The notes beneath the pieces are model-generated. The model ran no database searches. It saw nothing but the letters and a program-made list of their open reading frames with translations, and was not told the origin of the DNA. Made by a program: the position numbers and the translations under genes. Positions 17,270-30,100 of a stretch of DNA of 64,000 nt are shown one piece after another. Positions within the stretch are counted from its first letter, which is position 1. Every line of letters starts with the position of its first letter. Origin of the DNA: Rhizobiaceae bacterium CPCC 101076 (lineage in GTDB: Bacteria; Pseudomonadota; Alphaproteobacteria; Rhizobiales; Methylopilaceae); assembly GCA_003347645.1 (NCBI GenBank), contig QDFX01000007.1, positions 124,001-188,000 of the forward strand, read 5' to 3'.

Positions 17270-18301
17270 ATGCGCGCTGCGACCTCGCCTCGCCTGGGAT
17301 ACTGCTGCAAATTCCTGCCGCCTGATCGCGATCCCGCGCTGACCAAGCGAATGAACATGGCTTCGACGACGATAACGGCGCTGTCTCGCCTCAGCGACGT
17401 TCAAGCTATAGAGAAGCTTGTTTTGCTCGCGCGCCACAATATGACGGCGCTCAAGCTGCAACTATCCGACGTGGCAGCGCGGCCGCCGCTACAGCGTCTC
17501 CTCCGGATCATCAGTTCGATCCTGCCGGCCTTCAATCACCCGCTCGGCCGCCATTATCGAGAGCCGGAACTGCGGTCGATCATCGAGACTGGGCTTGCCG
17601 AGGCGGGTGCTCTCGCCCGCGCCGCCGGAATCCGGATCAGCATGCATCCCGACCAGTTCTGCGTGCTGAACGCCCGAACCGGGGCGCAGCTCGCAAACAG
17701 CCTGGGGGAGCTCGAATATCACGCGCAGGTCCTCGGCATGATGGGGCTTTCGGGCGGCTGGCACCCGAACGGCACCAGCATCAACATTCATGGCGGCTCT
17801 CGCGCCGCCGGGCTCGCGCTCTTCCGCGAGGGACTAGCGCGGCTCAGCGCAGATGCCCGTAGCCTTCTAACCGTCGAGAACGATGAGGTCTCCTACGGAC
17901 TGGATGATCTGCTGCCGATTGCAGACGAGGTTCCCATCGTCATCGACTTCCATCACCATTGGATCATGAGCCAAGGCGAATATATCGAGCCCGACGACCC
18001 CCGGCTCGACATCGTCCGCGCCTCATGGCGGGGGGTGCGACCGCTTAGCCATATCAGCGTGTCGCGTGAGGCCCTGCTCGGCGATCACGATCCGGACGTC
18101 CTGCCGAACTTCGCCGCCCTCATCGCCTGCGGCATCTCGGCCCGCGACCTGCGCGGTCACTCCGATCTGATGTGGAACCGCGCGGTTAACGCCTTTGTTG
18201 GCAGGCATCTCACCTGGACGGACATCGAAGTCGAAGCGAAATCGAAAAATCTCGCCTCGGAGCAAATGGCAGCTCAGCTCGCTGACCCCATTTCCACTTG
18301 A
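17270..18301 (+). CDS. uvsE: UV damage endonuclease UvsE/UvdE
   Basis: The 343-residue protein fits the UVDE family, TIM-barrel nucleases that nick 5' to UV photoproducts and other distorting lesions. Diagnostic segments are LGYCC at residues 9-13, RISMHPDQF with the metal ligand His126, NIHGG, TVENDE, and VIDFHHH. These supply the His/Glu/Asp ligands for the three-metal centre. The length is close to the Bacillus enzyme (about 320). The start at 17270 is chosen for the AGGTGAG upstream; an ATG at 17252 is also in frame. The gene is convergent with glgB 12 bases downstream. No LexA-type box is obvious in the promoter region. Confidence 0.9.
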   Translation: MRAATSPRLGYCCKFLPPDRDPALTKRMNMASTTITALSRLSDVQAIEKLVLLARHNMTALKLQLSDVAARPPLQRLLRIISSILPAFNHPLGRHYREPELRSIIETGLAEAGALARAAGIRISMHPDQFCVLNARTGAQLANSLGELEYHAQVLGMMGLSGGWHPNGTSINIHGGSRAAGLALFREGLARLSADARSLLTVENDEVSYGLDDLLPIADEVPIVIDFHHHWIMSQGEYIEPDDPRLDIVRASWRGVRPLSHISVSREALLGDHDPDVLPNFAALIACGISARDLRGHSDLMWNRAVNAFVGRHLTWTDIEVEAKSKNLASEQMAAQLADPIST

Positions 18302-18313
18302 AGGCTGCGGGAC

Positions 18314-20566
<2,253 letters not shown>

Positions 20567-20575
20567 TCGCGCTCC

Positions 20576-23500
20576 TCAATTGCTCTCGTCGAGTAAAGAC
20601 AAAACGCCCCTGACAGGCGTTCCGATCCAGTCCGGCCGATTATCTGCCTCGTAGGCGACCTCGTAGAATGCCTTGCCGAAGAGGTGCAGCCTGAGGAGAT
20701 CGCGGCGCGTCGCATCGTCCTCGACCCAGATTGCCGTACCCTTCGACGTCTCATGGTAGGCCTCGACGAAGGCATGCGAGATCAGCTTGCGGAATTCCTC
20801 TGACGTCGTGTGGACCAGGTCCGCCTTGTCGCTCAGCCGCGCGCCGACATCGCTGGCCGCTGTTTCGGCGAGGTAGGCGAACGACCGTAGCATCCCTGCC
20901 ACGTCGCGCGTCGGCGAGGACTTCAGCCTCCGTTCGGCCGCCGGCCGCGAAGGCTCGCCCTCGAAATCGACGATGAAGATGTCGCCTTCGCCGACTAGCA
21001 CCTGACCGAGATGGAAATCGCCGTGGATGCGCGTCTTGATCGCGCCCTTCGGGTCCATCACCAGCCGGTCGATCGCCGCCACCGCATGCTCGCGCAGCGC
21101 GATCAGCCGCTGCACGTCCGCGCTTCGAGACCGTTCCGGAATGGCATAGAGAGCGGCATAGGCGCGCTCGGACTGCCGCTTGGCGTCCTCCGCCGCCAAC
21201 TGCACGTCGTTGATCGTCAGCGGCTCGATGGCGAAGGCGGAGTCCTGCGTCGGCGTCGCAAACGCGATATGCAGCTGAGCCGTGCGGTGGCCCAGAATGC
21301 CGGCATAGCGGAGATAAGGCGCGAAAGCCTCCTCTAGTGGCGAAGTCGCGTCCTCCGGCAGAAGCGCGTAAGTTTCGAGTTCGCGTTTCAGCGCATCGAT
21401 CGTCTGGCCCCAAGCATCGCCCTGGTTCGGCACGTATTCCTGCAGGATCGCCAGCGCGGTCGGCGTGCCGTCCTGGGCAATGTGCTCGACCGAACCGAGC
21501 AAGGCCGGCGCGTTCCGGTAACCGACCTCGGTCAGGAAGCGTCCGACCTCGACCTCCGGATGCACGCCCGGCTGGAGCCGCCGGTAGAGTTTCAGAACCG
21601 CTTTCTCGCCGAACAGGATCGAGGTGTTCGACTGTTCGCCCTTGGCGCGGCGCGGATGATCGCCGTCGTCGAAGACGAAATGCGCCTCGGCAAACTTCTC
21701 CGTCGTTTCGAAATGGATGCGTCCGCCGTCCCGGGTCGAGAAATTCGCGCCGCGCTCCAGCCCGGCCATGATCGACAGCGAGAATTCGGCCGACGCCGCC
21801 GCGTCGTAAAGCAGGCCGACGCGCGGGCCGCGTCGGACGCGCGCCAGCGAGCACGGGACGAGCCCCTCGCTTTCTTTCTCCGCGATCGCCAGAGGCAGCG
21901 AATAGATCTGCCGCTCGCCGTTCTTCAGATCCACCGCGATGCGCGGCCAGGTGAAGGTGTCCCGCCCGGCAGGGTCACGCATAACGGTGTGATCGAGCAC
22001 CTCGACTGCGGCGATGACCGAGCCTTTGCCGGCGAACCAGCGCTGCAGCGGCAGGAACGACGGCGCAGCGGTCTTTTCGAATGCGATCTGCTCGCGGTCG
22101 CGGAACAGGCTGTCCGGAGTGCCCTGGATGACGAGGGTGAACAGTTCCGGCGCATGCCTGACCGGCGTGTAGTCAACGACCGGCTCGCCGAGCGAGAACC
22201 AGTAGAAGCCATAGGCGGGCAGCGTCAGCAGGTAAGGCAGCTCGCCGATCGCCGGGAACTCCGTGCCGCCGGTCAACTCCGTCGGTATCCGCCCGTTCAT
22301 ATCCGACAGATCGAGCTCGACCGCTTGCGGCGCGCGCGAGAAATTGGCGACGCAGAGAATGATCTCGCTGTCGAACTCGCGGATATAGGCGAGGACCTTG
22401 CGGTTCTCGGGATAGAGGAACCGCAGGGAGCCGCGGCCGAAAGCGCGGAAGTTCTTCCGGATGGCGATCAGTCGCCGCAGCCAGTTGAGCTGGCTCGCGG
22501 GGCTGCGAAGGTGCGCCTCGACGTTGACCGCCTCATAGCCGTAGATCGGGTCCTGGATCGCCGGCAGGTACAGCCGCGCCGGATCGCAGCGCGAGAAGCC
22601 GCCGTTCCGGTCCGGCGACCACTGCATTGGCGTACGTACGCCGTCGCGGTCGCCGAGATAGATGTTGTCGCCCATGCCGATCTCGTCGCCGTAATAAAGG
22701 AACGGCGTGCCCGGCATCGAGAACAGCAGCGAGTTGAGAAATTCGACCTTGCGGCGGTCGTTTTCAAGCAGCGGCGCGAGGCGGCGGCGGATGCCCAGAT
22801 TGATGCGCGCTCGCCGGTCGCCGGCATAGAAGGTCCAAAGGTAATCTCGTTCCGACTCGGTCACCATTTCAAGCGTCAGCTCGTCGTGGTTCCGGAGGAA
22901 GATCGCCCACTGGCAGCCCTCCGGGATGTCCGGCGTCTGCCGCATGATGTCGGTGATCGGGTGACGGTCTTCCTGCGCGATGCCCATGTACATACGCGGC
23001 ATCAGAGGGAAGTGGAACGCCATATGGCATTCGTCGCCGTCGCCAAAATAGGGCGCGGTGTCCTCCGGCCACTGATTGGCCTCGGCAAGCAGCAGCCGGT
23101 CCGGATAGGAACGGTCGAGCGCCTGGCGGATGCGCTTGATGACCTGATGGGTGTCAGGAAGATTCTCGCAATTCGTGCCGTCGCGCTCGATAAGGTACGG
23201 GATCGCGTCGAGCCGGAGCCCGTCGACGCCCATGTCGAGCCAGTAGCGCATCACCTGCAGGACCGACGCGAGCACGCGCGGATTGTCGAAGTTCAGGTCC
23301 GGCTGGTGCGAATAGAAGCGATGCCAGAAATAGGCGCCCGCCTCCGGATCCCAGGTCCAGTTCGACTTCTCGGTGTCGAGGAAGATGATGCGGGTGTCGG
23401 AATATTCCTCTCCGGTGTCCGACCACACATAGAAGTCGCGGTAGGGCGAGCCCTTCTTCGCCTTGCGCGCTCGCTGGAACCAGGGGTGCTGGTCGGATGT

Positions 23501-23821
23501 GTGGTTGATGACGAGCTCGGTCAGCACGCGCAGTCCGCGCGCATGCGCCTCGCGGATGAAGCGCCGGAAGTCCTTCATCGTCCCGTATTGCGGATTGACG
23601 TCGCGATAATCGGCGATGTCGTAGCCGTCGTCGCGCAAGGGCGATGGGTAGAACGGCATGATCCAGAGCGCCGTGACGCCGAGATCCTTGATGTAGTCGA
23701 GCTTCTGGGTCACCCCCTCGAAATCGCCGATCCCGTCATTGTTCGAGTCGAAGAACGACTTGACGTGGATCTGGTAGAAGATTGCGTCCCGAAACCATTG
23801 CGGGTCGCTGCGATCGATCAT
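20576..23821 (-). CDS. treS: Trehalose synthase fused to maltokinase
   Basis: The 1081-residue composite protein has two parts. Residues 1-550 are TreS, a GH13 isomerase that interconverts trehalose and maltose. It shows NDGIGDFEG, ELVINHTSDQHPWFQ, the nucleophile Asp205 in GLRLDAIPYL, the acid Glu in LLAEANQWP, and FLRNHDELT. Residues of about 570-1081 are a maltokinase (Mak/Pep2) of the aminoglycoside phosphotransferase-like fold, with IHGDFHLGQVL near 937 and the metal-binding IVDFEGEP. The kinase makes maltose 1-phosphate, the GlgE donor, so the fusion channels trehalose to GlgE. Such fusions are common outside actinobacteria. It lies 19 bases after glgE and nine before glgB. Confidence 0.96.
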   Translation of the reverse strand: MIDRSDPQWFRDAIFYQIHVKSFFDSNNDGIGDFEGVTQKLDYIKDLGVTALWIMPFYPSPLRDDGYDIADYRDVNPQYGTMKDFRRFIREAHARGLRVLTELVINHTSDQHPWFQRARKAKKGSPYRDFYVWSDTGEEYSDTRIIFLDTEKSNWTWDPEAGAYFWHRFYSHQPDLNFDNPRVLASVLQVMRYWLDMGVDGLRLDAIPYLIERDGTNCENLPDTHQVIKRIRQALDRSYPDRLLLAEANQWPEDTAPYFGDGDECHMAFHFPLMPRMYMGIAQEDRHPITDIMRQTPDIPEGCQWAIFLRNHDELTLEMVTESERDYLWTFYAGDRRARINLGIRRRLAPLLENDRRKVEFLNSLLFSMPGTPFLYYGDEIGMGDNIYLGDRDGVRTPMQWSPDRNGGFSRCDPARLYLPAIQDPIYGYEAVNVEAHLRSPASQLNWLRRLIAIRKNFRAFGRGSLRFLYPENRKVLAYIREFDSEIILCVANFSRAPQAVELDLSDMNGRIPTELTGGTEFPAIGELPYLLTLPAYGFYWFSLGEPVVDYTPVRHAPELFTLVIQGTPDSLFRDREQIAFEKTAAPSFLPLQRWFAGKGSVIAAVEVLDHTVMRDPAGRDTFTWPRIAVDLKNGERQIYSLPLAIAEKESEGLVPCSLARVRRGPRVGLLYDAAASAEFSLSIMAGLERGANFSTRDGGRIHFETTEKFAEAHFVFDDGDHPRRAKGEQSNTSILFGEKAVLKLYRRLQPGVHPEVEVGRFLTEVGYRNAPALLGSVEHIAQDGTPTALAILQEYVPNQGDAWGQTIDALKRELETYALLPEDATSPLEEAFAPYLRYAGILGHRTAQLHIAFATPTQDSAFAIEPLTINDVQLAAEDAKRQSERAYAALYAIPERSRSADVQRLIALREHAVAAIDRLVMDPKGAIKTRIHGDFHLGQVLVGEGDIFIVDFEGEPSRPAAERRLKSSPTRDVAGMLRSFAYLAETAASDVGARLSDKADLVHTTSEEFRKLISHAFVEAYHETSKGTAIWVEDDATRRDLLRLHLFGKAFYEVAYEADNRPDWIGTPVRGVLSLLDESN

Positions 23822-23840
23822 GGGGGCTCGCTCTAGGATC

Positions 23841-26800
23841 TTACTGGGGGCTGGGCGGGATCAGGCGCCAGATGACCACTGGCCGGTTGGCAGGATCAAG
23901 GGCGATGCGCTGCGTTTTGTTCCGCAGTGCGAATCGTCCTCCACCAAGCAAATCTTCGGCCTCGATCGTGGCGTGATCGGGGAGACCGAACTCCCAGAGC
24001 GGAATTTCGAAATCGACATCCTGGCGGCTCGTCGTGTCGAGGTTCACCAGCACGACCACGCAATTGTCCCGCTTCTCCGTCAGCTTCGCATAGGCGATGA
24101 CGTTGTCGTTCCAGGCGTTGAGGAAACGAATGTTGCGGAAGTCCGCCAGAGCCGGGTTTTCGCGGCGGATCCGGTTCAGCGCGGCGACATGGTCGCGGAT
24201 GTTGCCGGGCCGGTTCCAGTCCCACGCCTTGATCTCGTACTTCTCGGAATCGAGATACTCCTCCTTGCCCGGCAGCGGCGTGCCTTCGCAAAGCTCGAAG
24301 CCCGAATAGAGTCCCCATGCGCCCGACAGCGTCGATGCCAGGGTCGCGCGGACGATGTAGCCGGCGCGGCCCGATGTCTGCAGCGGGACCGGGTTGATAT
24401 CCGGCGTATTCACGAAGAAATTCGGCCGGTAGTACTCGCCCATCTCCCCGGCGAGCTCGGTGACGTAATCCGTCAGCTCCGCCTTGGTGTTGCGCCAGGT
24501 GAAGTAGGTATAGCTCTGCTGGAAGCCGATCTTCGCCAGCTTCTTCATCATCTTCGGCCGCGTGAACGCCTCGGAGAGAAAGATCGCGTCCGGAAATTCC
24601 GCGTTCACCTCGGCGATCATCCACTCCCAGAACGGCAGCGGTTTCGTATGCGGGTTGTCGACGCGGAAGATGCGCACGCCCTCGCGCGCCCAGCAAAGGA
24701 CGACGTCGCGCAGCGCGTACCACAGCGAGGGCAGCGAGCCCTTGTTGTAGAAATCGACGTTGACGATGTCCTCGTACTTCTTCGGCGGGTTCTCGGCGAA
24801 TTTCAGCGTGCCGTCCGGCCGCCAGTCGAACCAGTCCGGATGATCCTTGATCCAGGGATGATCGGGCGAGCACTGGATCGCGAAATCGATCGCGATCTCG
24901 AGGCCGTATTCGTGCGCCGCCGCGATCAGGCGACGGAAGTCCTCGAACGAGCCGAGATCCGGATGCAGCGCGTCGTGGCCGCCCTCCTTCGAGCCGATCG
25001 CATAGACCGAGCCGACATCGTCGGGCGACGGCGTCAGCGTGTTGTTCTTGCCCTTGCGATTGGTCGTGCCGATCGGATGGATCGGCGGGAAATAGAGGAC
25101 GTCGAAGCCCATGTCGCGGACGTAGGGCAGCTTGCGGATGACGTCCGCGAATGTGCCGTGCCGGATCGGATCGTCCGACATCGAGCGCGGGAACAGCTCG
25201 TACCAGGCCGAGAACCGCGCCGCGAGGCGGTCGGCGATCACCGCCAGCTTGCGCGGATAGCGGGTCAGATTGGCGCGCTCGGCCGACTTGCCGATGCGTA
25301 GCGCATTGAATGGGTCGAGCAGGACGGTAAGCTGCGCGTCGGAACCGTCCTCTTCCTTTTCGACCTCTTTCAGGATCTTCGACAGCGCCTTGGCGTCGGA
25401 CTTGCCCGCGTGCTGCTCCGCCTTTTCGAGGATCTCGATGCCCTCGGCGATTTCGAGCCGGACGTTCTGACCGGCCGCGGCCTTCTTCTCGATCTCGCTC
25501 TGCCAGGAGGCAAAGCGGTCGCGCCAGGCCTCGATCGTGAACTCGTAGCGGGTGTTGCGCTCCAGCGGGAACGAGCCCTTCCAGCGGTCATTGTCGACGA
25601 ACACCATGGGCACGCGCGCCCATTCCTTCTCGTCAGAGGCGCGATAGAGAACCTCGGCACCAACCTTGTCATGACCGTCGGTGAAGATGTCCGCCCAGAC
25701 CTCGACCACATCGCCGACCACGCGCTTCACCGGTGTGCGGCCGCCGTCGAGCTCCGGCCAGACGGTCTCGATGATGACGCGGCCCTCGCCGTCCGGTTTT
25801 TCGCTTTCCGGTCTGTCCTGAGGCAGCGCGCGGGCGGACGCAAAGATGCGCACCTCTCCCGGCTGAATGGCGAGTGGCTCTCCGGGCGCGAAGCCCACCG
25901 GCTCGACACCCGGTGTCATGTCAGCGAAATGGCCGAAACCGCCGCCGGCCAGCACGATCAGATCGCCCGCTTCGACCGGTTCGGGAATGTTGCCGGTATT
26001 GGTGAGGACCAGCGTTGCATAGGAGGCCGACACAGGGTGGCCGCCGTCGATGCGCAGAAGTGCCAGAACCGGGCTGTCCGGCGCGCTGAGCCGTCGCTGC
26101 GCCCCCTCGACGTTCGCAGGCGGCAGGTCGGCGCGCAGGCGGTTCACCGCGGCGATGAATTCCGAGATGTCGACGCCGGTGTCCTCGCGGTCGGCGGGCG
26201 CCGTATTCACGACATGCAGCGCCTTGCGGTAACCCCATTCATATCCCTGCGGCATCAGCACGCCGGACGAGAACAGAGCGGCCAGCGCATAGCGCGCCTT
26301 CAACTGCCGCGAGACGAAATCCGGGTCTTCCGGCATTTCCGACGCGAGCCGCGCCATATCGTGGTTCTCGGGAAACGCGATCGACGGCGCGACGGTGCGA
26401 AGCGCCTCGTAGTGCTCCAATGCCCAAGGCGCCCTCCGGTCCCACCAGGCGAAGCTGTTGAAGAGATAATCGAAGCCAGCTTCCGCCACCGCTTTCGTCT
26501 CATCGAAGGTGCAGCCGAGCGTCTCCGCAGCGAACACGCAGTTCGGGTCGCGGGTCTTGGCGTTTGAGATCAAAGCCGTCCAGGCATCGGCCGGCACCTT
26601 GTAGGCGGCATCGCAGCGGAAGCCCTTCACGCCCAGGCCCTGGAGGTGGGCGACATAGCGGTCCCAATACTCGATCAGGAAACCGCGCGCCTCGGCTTTG
26701 TGGTAGTCGAGCTCGGCGAGGTCGCCCCAGACGGTCTTGATCGACGGGTCGATGGGATCGATCGCGTAAGGGCTCTCGATCTCGCCCTTCTCGTTCTTCC

Positions 26801-27188
26801 TGAACAGATCCGGCCGTTCATGCGCCAGAACGGCGTCGCGCGCGGTGTGGTTGACGACGAGATCCGTCATCACCTTCAGCCCATGCGCCGCCGCGTCCTC
26901 GACGAAAGCCGCGACCTGCGCGTCGTCGGACGTCTCGTGGCCGTCGCGGAACCGCTCGTCGAGCCTATAGGGGTCCGCCACCGCATAGAGGCTTCTCGAG
27001 CCGCCTGTCTGGTGGAACGGGTTCACATAGACCCAGTCGAAACCCATCGCGGCGATGCGCGGCAGCTCCGCCCTCCAGCCGAGCACGGTGCCGGCGAGCA
27101 GCGGAAAGAGGTTGTAGATCCGGGGGCCATGAGCCGAACCGAACGTCTTGTCCCCCAGGGTATGGTCGAAAGCGCGCGGCGCGTTCAT
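23841..27188 (-). CDS. glgE: GlgE alpha-1,4-glucan:maltose-1-phosphate maltosyltransferase with an extra N-terminal GH13 domain
   Basis: The 1115-residue protein is far longer than ordinary GlgE (about 660-700). Residues of about 470-1115 are GlgE: an N-terminal beta domain, a helical S-insert with lysine-rich segments, and the barrel with nucleophile Asp844 in IFRVDNPHTKP and acid/base Glu873 in FLSEAF. Residues 1-430 form a second GH13-like domain. It keeps DLVVNHT, GFRCDAAYK (Asp193), FAAETLG (Glu222) and FPENHD (Asp277), so it is probably catalytic itself; its reaction is unknown. GlgE transfers maltosyl units from maltose 1-phosphate onto glucan ends. The start overlaps the malQ-treY stop (ATGA). 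Confidence 0.92.
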   Translation of the reverse strand: MNAPRAFDHTLGDKTFGSAHGPRIYNLFPLLAGTVLGWRAELPRIAAMGFDWVYVNPFHQTGGSRSLYAVADPYRLDERFRDGHETSDDAQVAAFVEDAAAHGLKVMTDLVVNHTARDAVLAHERPDLFRKNEKGEIESPYAIDPIDPSIKTVWGDLAELDYHKAEARGFLIEYWDRYVAHLQGLGVKGFRCDAAYKVPADAWTALISNAKTRDPNCVFAAETLGCTFDETKAVAEAGFDYLFNSFAWWDRRAPWALEHYEALRTVAPSIAFPENHDMARLASEMPEDPDFVSRQLKARYALAALFSSGVLMPQGYEWGYRKALHVVNTAPADREDTGVDISEFIAAVNRLRADLPPANVEGAQRRLSAPDSPVLALLRIDGGHPVSASYATLVLTNTGNIPEPVEAGDLIVLAGGGFGHFADMTPGVEPVGFAPGEPLAIQPGEVRIFASARALPQDRPESEKPDGEGRVIIETVWPELDGGRTPVKRVVGDVVEVWADIFTDGHDKVGAEVLYRASDEKEWARVPMVFVDNDRWKGSFPLERNTRYEFTIEAWRDRFASWQSEIEKKAAAGQNVRLEIAEGIEILEKAEQHAGKSDAKALSKILKEVEKEEDGSDAQLTVLLDPFNALRIGKSAERANLTRYPRKLAVIADRLAARFSAWYELFPRSMSDDPIRHGTFADVIRKLPYVRDMGFDVLYFPPIHPIGTTNRKGKNNTLTPSPDDVGSVYAIGSKEGGHDALHPDLGSFEDFRRLIAAAHEYGLEIAIDFAIQCSPDHPWIKDHPDWFDWRPDGTLKFAENPPKKYEDIVNVDFYNKGSLPSLWYALRDVVLCWAREGVRIFRVDNPHTKPLPFWEWMIAEVNAEFPDAIFLSEAFTRPKMMKKLAKIGFQQSYTYFTWRNTKAELTDYVTELAGEMGEYYRPNFFVNTPDINPVPLQTSGRAGYIVRATLASTLSGAWGLYSGFELCEGTPLPGKEEYLDSEKYEIKAWDWNRPGNIRDHVAALNRIRRENPALADFRNIRFLNAWNDNVIAYAKLTEKRDNCVVVLVNLDTTSRQDVDFEIPLWEFGLPDHATIEAEDLLGGGRFALRNKTQRIALDPANRPVVIWRLIPPSPQ

Positions 27189-30100
27189 GGAACCTTCCTC
27201 AAGACGGCGGCCGGGAATGCGGAGAAGAGCTCCCCGGCGGATAAGAAACCATCGGATTCGACTATCCGTCCGGTAACGAGATCACGCCAATGTCCGGCGG
27301 GCACCGAAATTGTCGTGTCCTCCCAGACGGATGCGTCGGGCAGACTTGCGTCGCCGCTCACCAGCCCCGCAACGAGCCGGGGTACTGCGACAGCGAGCGC
27401 ATCCTGACCCAACACCCGTAAATAGGCGATGACATGCTCGGCTTTCGCCCCTTTTGAGGTTAGCGCCGAGTAACCGCCTTCCGCATAGAGCAAGGGCGTA
27501 TCGGCCCGGTCGGCAAGGAGGCGAGCGATAAGAGCCTGCTTCACCGCCCCGCTCATCCAGTCGCCGAGAAGCTCGTCTGGTCTCTTTCCGGCCGCGAGCG
27601 CGGCCTCCCGTGCGCGGTAATCGACCGGCCGCCTGTTGTCGGGATCGACCAGCGAGAAGTCCCAGAATTCGGTGCCCTGATAGATGTCCGGAACGCCCGG
27701 TAGCGTGCATTTCAGCACGGTGCGCGACAGGCCGTTCAGCGTCCCGAGCCGGGCCAGCCGGTTCGCGAGCGGCCGGAACTCGGTGAAGAAATCGCCGCCC
27801 GGGATCAGCAGTTCGTCGAGGAAATCGGCGACCGCCTTCTCGTACTCTTCATCGGTGTTGACCCAGCTCGTGAAGCGCTTGGCCTCGCGCAGCGCCTTTT
27901 CGGCATAGGCCTTGATCCGGTCGCGGAACGCATCGGCCAGTTCGGCGTCGTCGCCCTCCAGCAGCTCGAGCGGCCACGCTCCAAGCAGCGCCTGCAGGAT
28001 CATCGCCTGGTCGTTGCCGTCCGGCACCTCCTCGCCGTCGATCCGGCCGAGCATCCCCTCCACGACATCGCGCCAGTCGTCGAGCGCGCGCGCCCATTCG
28101 TCCGGCAGTTCCGACAGTGCAGTCAAACGTGCCCGCGCATCCTCGCCGCGCTTGGTGTCGTGCGTCGCCGTCGCGATCATCGCGTTCGGCCAGCTGTTTG
28201 CCCGCGCCTCGTTCAGCGCGTGGAACTTCTCGACCGGAATGCCGAAATGGTCCGGATCGCCGCCGACCTCGTTCAGGGAGATCAAACGGGCGTACCGATA
28301 GAACAGCGTGTCCTCCAGCGACTTGGCCATCACCGGGCCGGTCAGTTGCTGGAAGCGGCGGCGGAACCGCGCGACATCCTCCGGCGCCGGCCGACCCGGA
28401 CCCGACGTATCGATCTCGCCGGTCAGCGCCGCGCCGATGAAATCATGCACCGAGCGGTCGGGCAGGTTCGACCAGCGCTTGGCCTGCCTCAGCGTCTTCG
28501 CCAGTAGCGCCACATCCGCGGGCTCCGGATTGCCGTCGGGGCCGATATAGGTGCGGTAGACCGGGAAGCGCGCGATGATCTCGACCAGCGCGCGCAGGAT
28601 CGCGAGGACGGGATAGTCGCGCGTCTTCCGGTCGGCGTTCGCGACGCGTTTGAGGTCGGAGACGAGGACGCCGAGTTCGCTCGCGAACGCGGTCTCGACG
28701 ATCTCCTCCTTCGCCGCGCGAAGCTGGGCCCCGTAACCCGCATCGAGATCGCTGATGTCCTTGTAGATTGTGTCGAACCGCTCGACGTTTCGTCCATCGA
28801 CGAAGACGCCGTCGATCTGGTTCAGCACGTCGTAGCCGGTCGTGCCCGCCACCGGCCAGGGCCGCAGCTCTTCGCCCGGTTCGAGGATCTTCTCGACGAC
28901 GACATAGAAGCCGGGACCCACCGCATCCTGCAGCGCCCGGGCATAGCCTTCGGGGTCCGCGAGACCGTCGATATGGTCGATGCGGAGACCCTGGATGCGA
29001 TCCTCGCGCACCAGCCGGAAGATCAGCTCGTGCGCCCGCTCGAACACTTCGGGCTTCTCGACGCGGATGCCGCCGAGCGAATTGATGTCGAAGAAGCGGC
29101 GGTAATTGATATCGCTCGCCGCGACCCGCCAATGCGCGACGCGGTAGTTCTGCTCTTCCAGCAAGCGATGCAGCGAGCTAAAGCTCTCCGGCTGGCCGGC
29201 GATGCCGTTCATCAAGGTCACGGCACGTTCCAGCGCCGTTTCGACGTCCTGCGCCTTCGCCGCCACGACAATGCGCTGCTTCAGCGCTTCCGCCTCCTCG
29301 GGGAAGCTGGCGCGGCGCTCCGGCGCCGTTTCGAGCGCCATGGCGCGTAAACGCTCGCTGACGGCGAGGATCTCGGTGCGTCCTCCGTTCTTCTCGTCCG
29401 GCAGGGCCGCGAGCGCGCGGTCGAGGATGTCGGGATAATTCAGCGGGCAGATCGGCAGCTTGTGCTCCCAGTGCCAGACCGCGAATTCGCCCTTCTCCGC
29501 ATCGAAGGTCAGCTTCAGTTCGCCCGCTTCCAGCGCGTCGCCATAACGATTGCCGAGGAACGGCACGACGAGCTTGCCGCCGGCACCCAGCCGGTGCCAG
29601 TCCACGTCGAACGTGCTCGCGAGCGGCGAGGCCTCGCCCCATTCCAGCACCGACAGCCAGGCCGCATTGTCCGCGCCGCCGACGCCCATATGGTTCGGCA
29701 CGATGTCGAGGATCAGCCCGAGATCGTGTTCCTTCAGCGCATCTGAGAGGCGGACGAACGCTTCCTCGCCGCCGAGTTCGACGTTGATCGTCGAATGGTC
29801 GACGATGTCGTAGCCATGGGTCGATCCCGGCCGCGCCTGGGCGATCGGCGAGGCATAGACATGGCTGATGCCGAGCCTTGCGAGATAGGGAACGATCTCC
29901 ACCGCATCGTCGAAGGTGAAGTCCTTGTGGAATTGCAGTCTGTAGGTCGCAAGGGGCGGCGGCACGGACAGGCCGCTTACATTAGGGCGCGCGCCGCGGC
30001 CCTCCTCCACGAGGGCCGCCGCGAGCTTGGCGAGTTGGCTTCCTGGAGCGACGAGGTTCTCGACATCGACTGAAAGTCGCCGCTGCCAGTTCGGATGCCC

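Noticed and set aside
21482-25301. Long open frames on the plus strand antisense to treS and glgE (784 and 493 codons)
   Set aside because: They mirror high-GC coding sequence on the other strand, give Arg/Asp-rich products without motifs, and overlap enzymes with full catalytic signatures.
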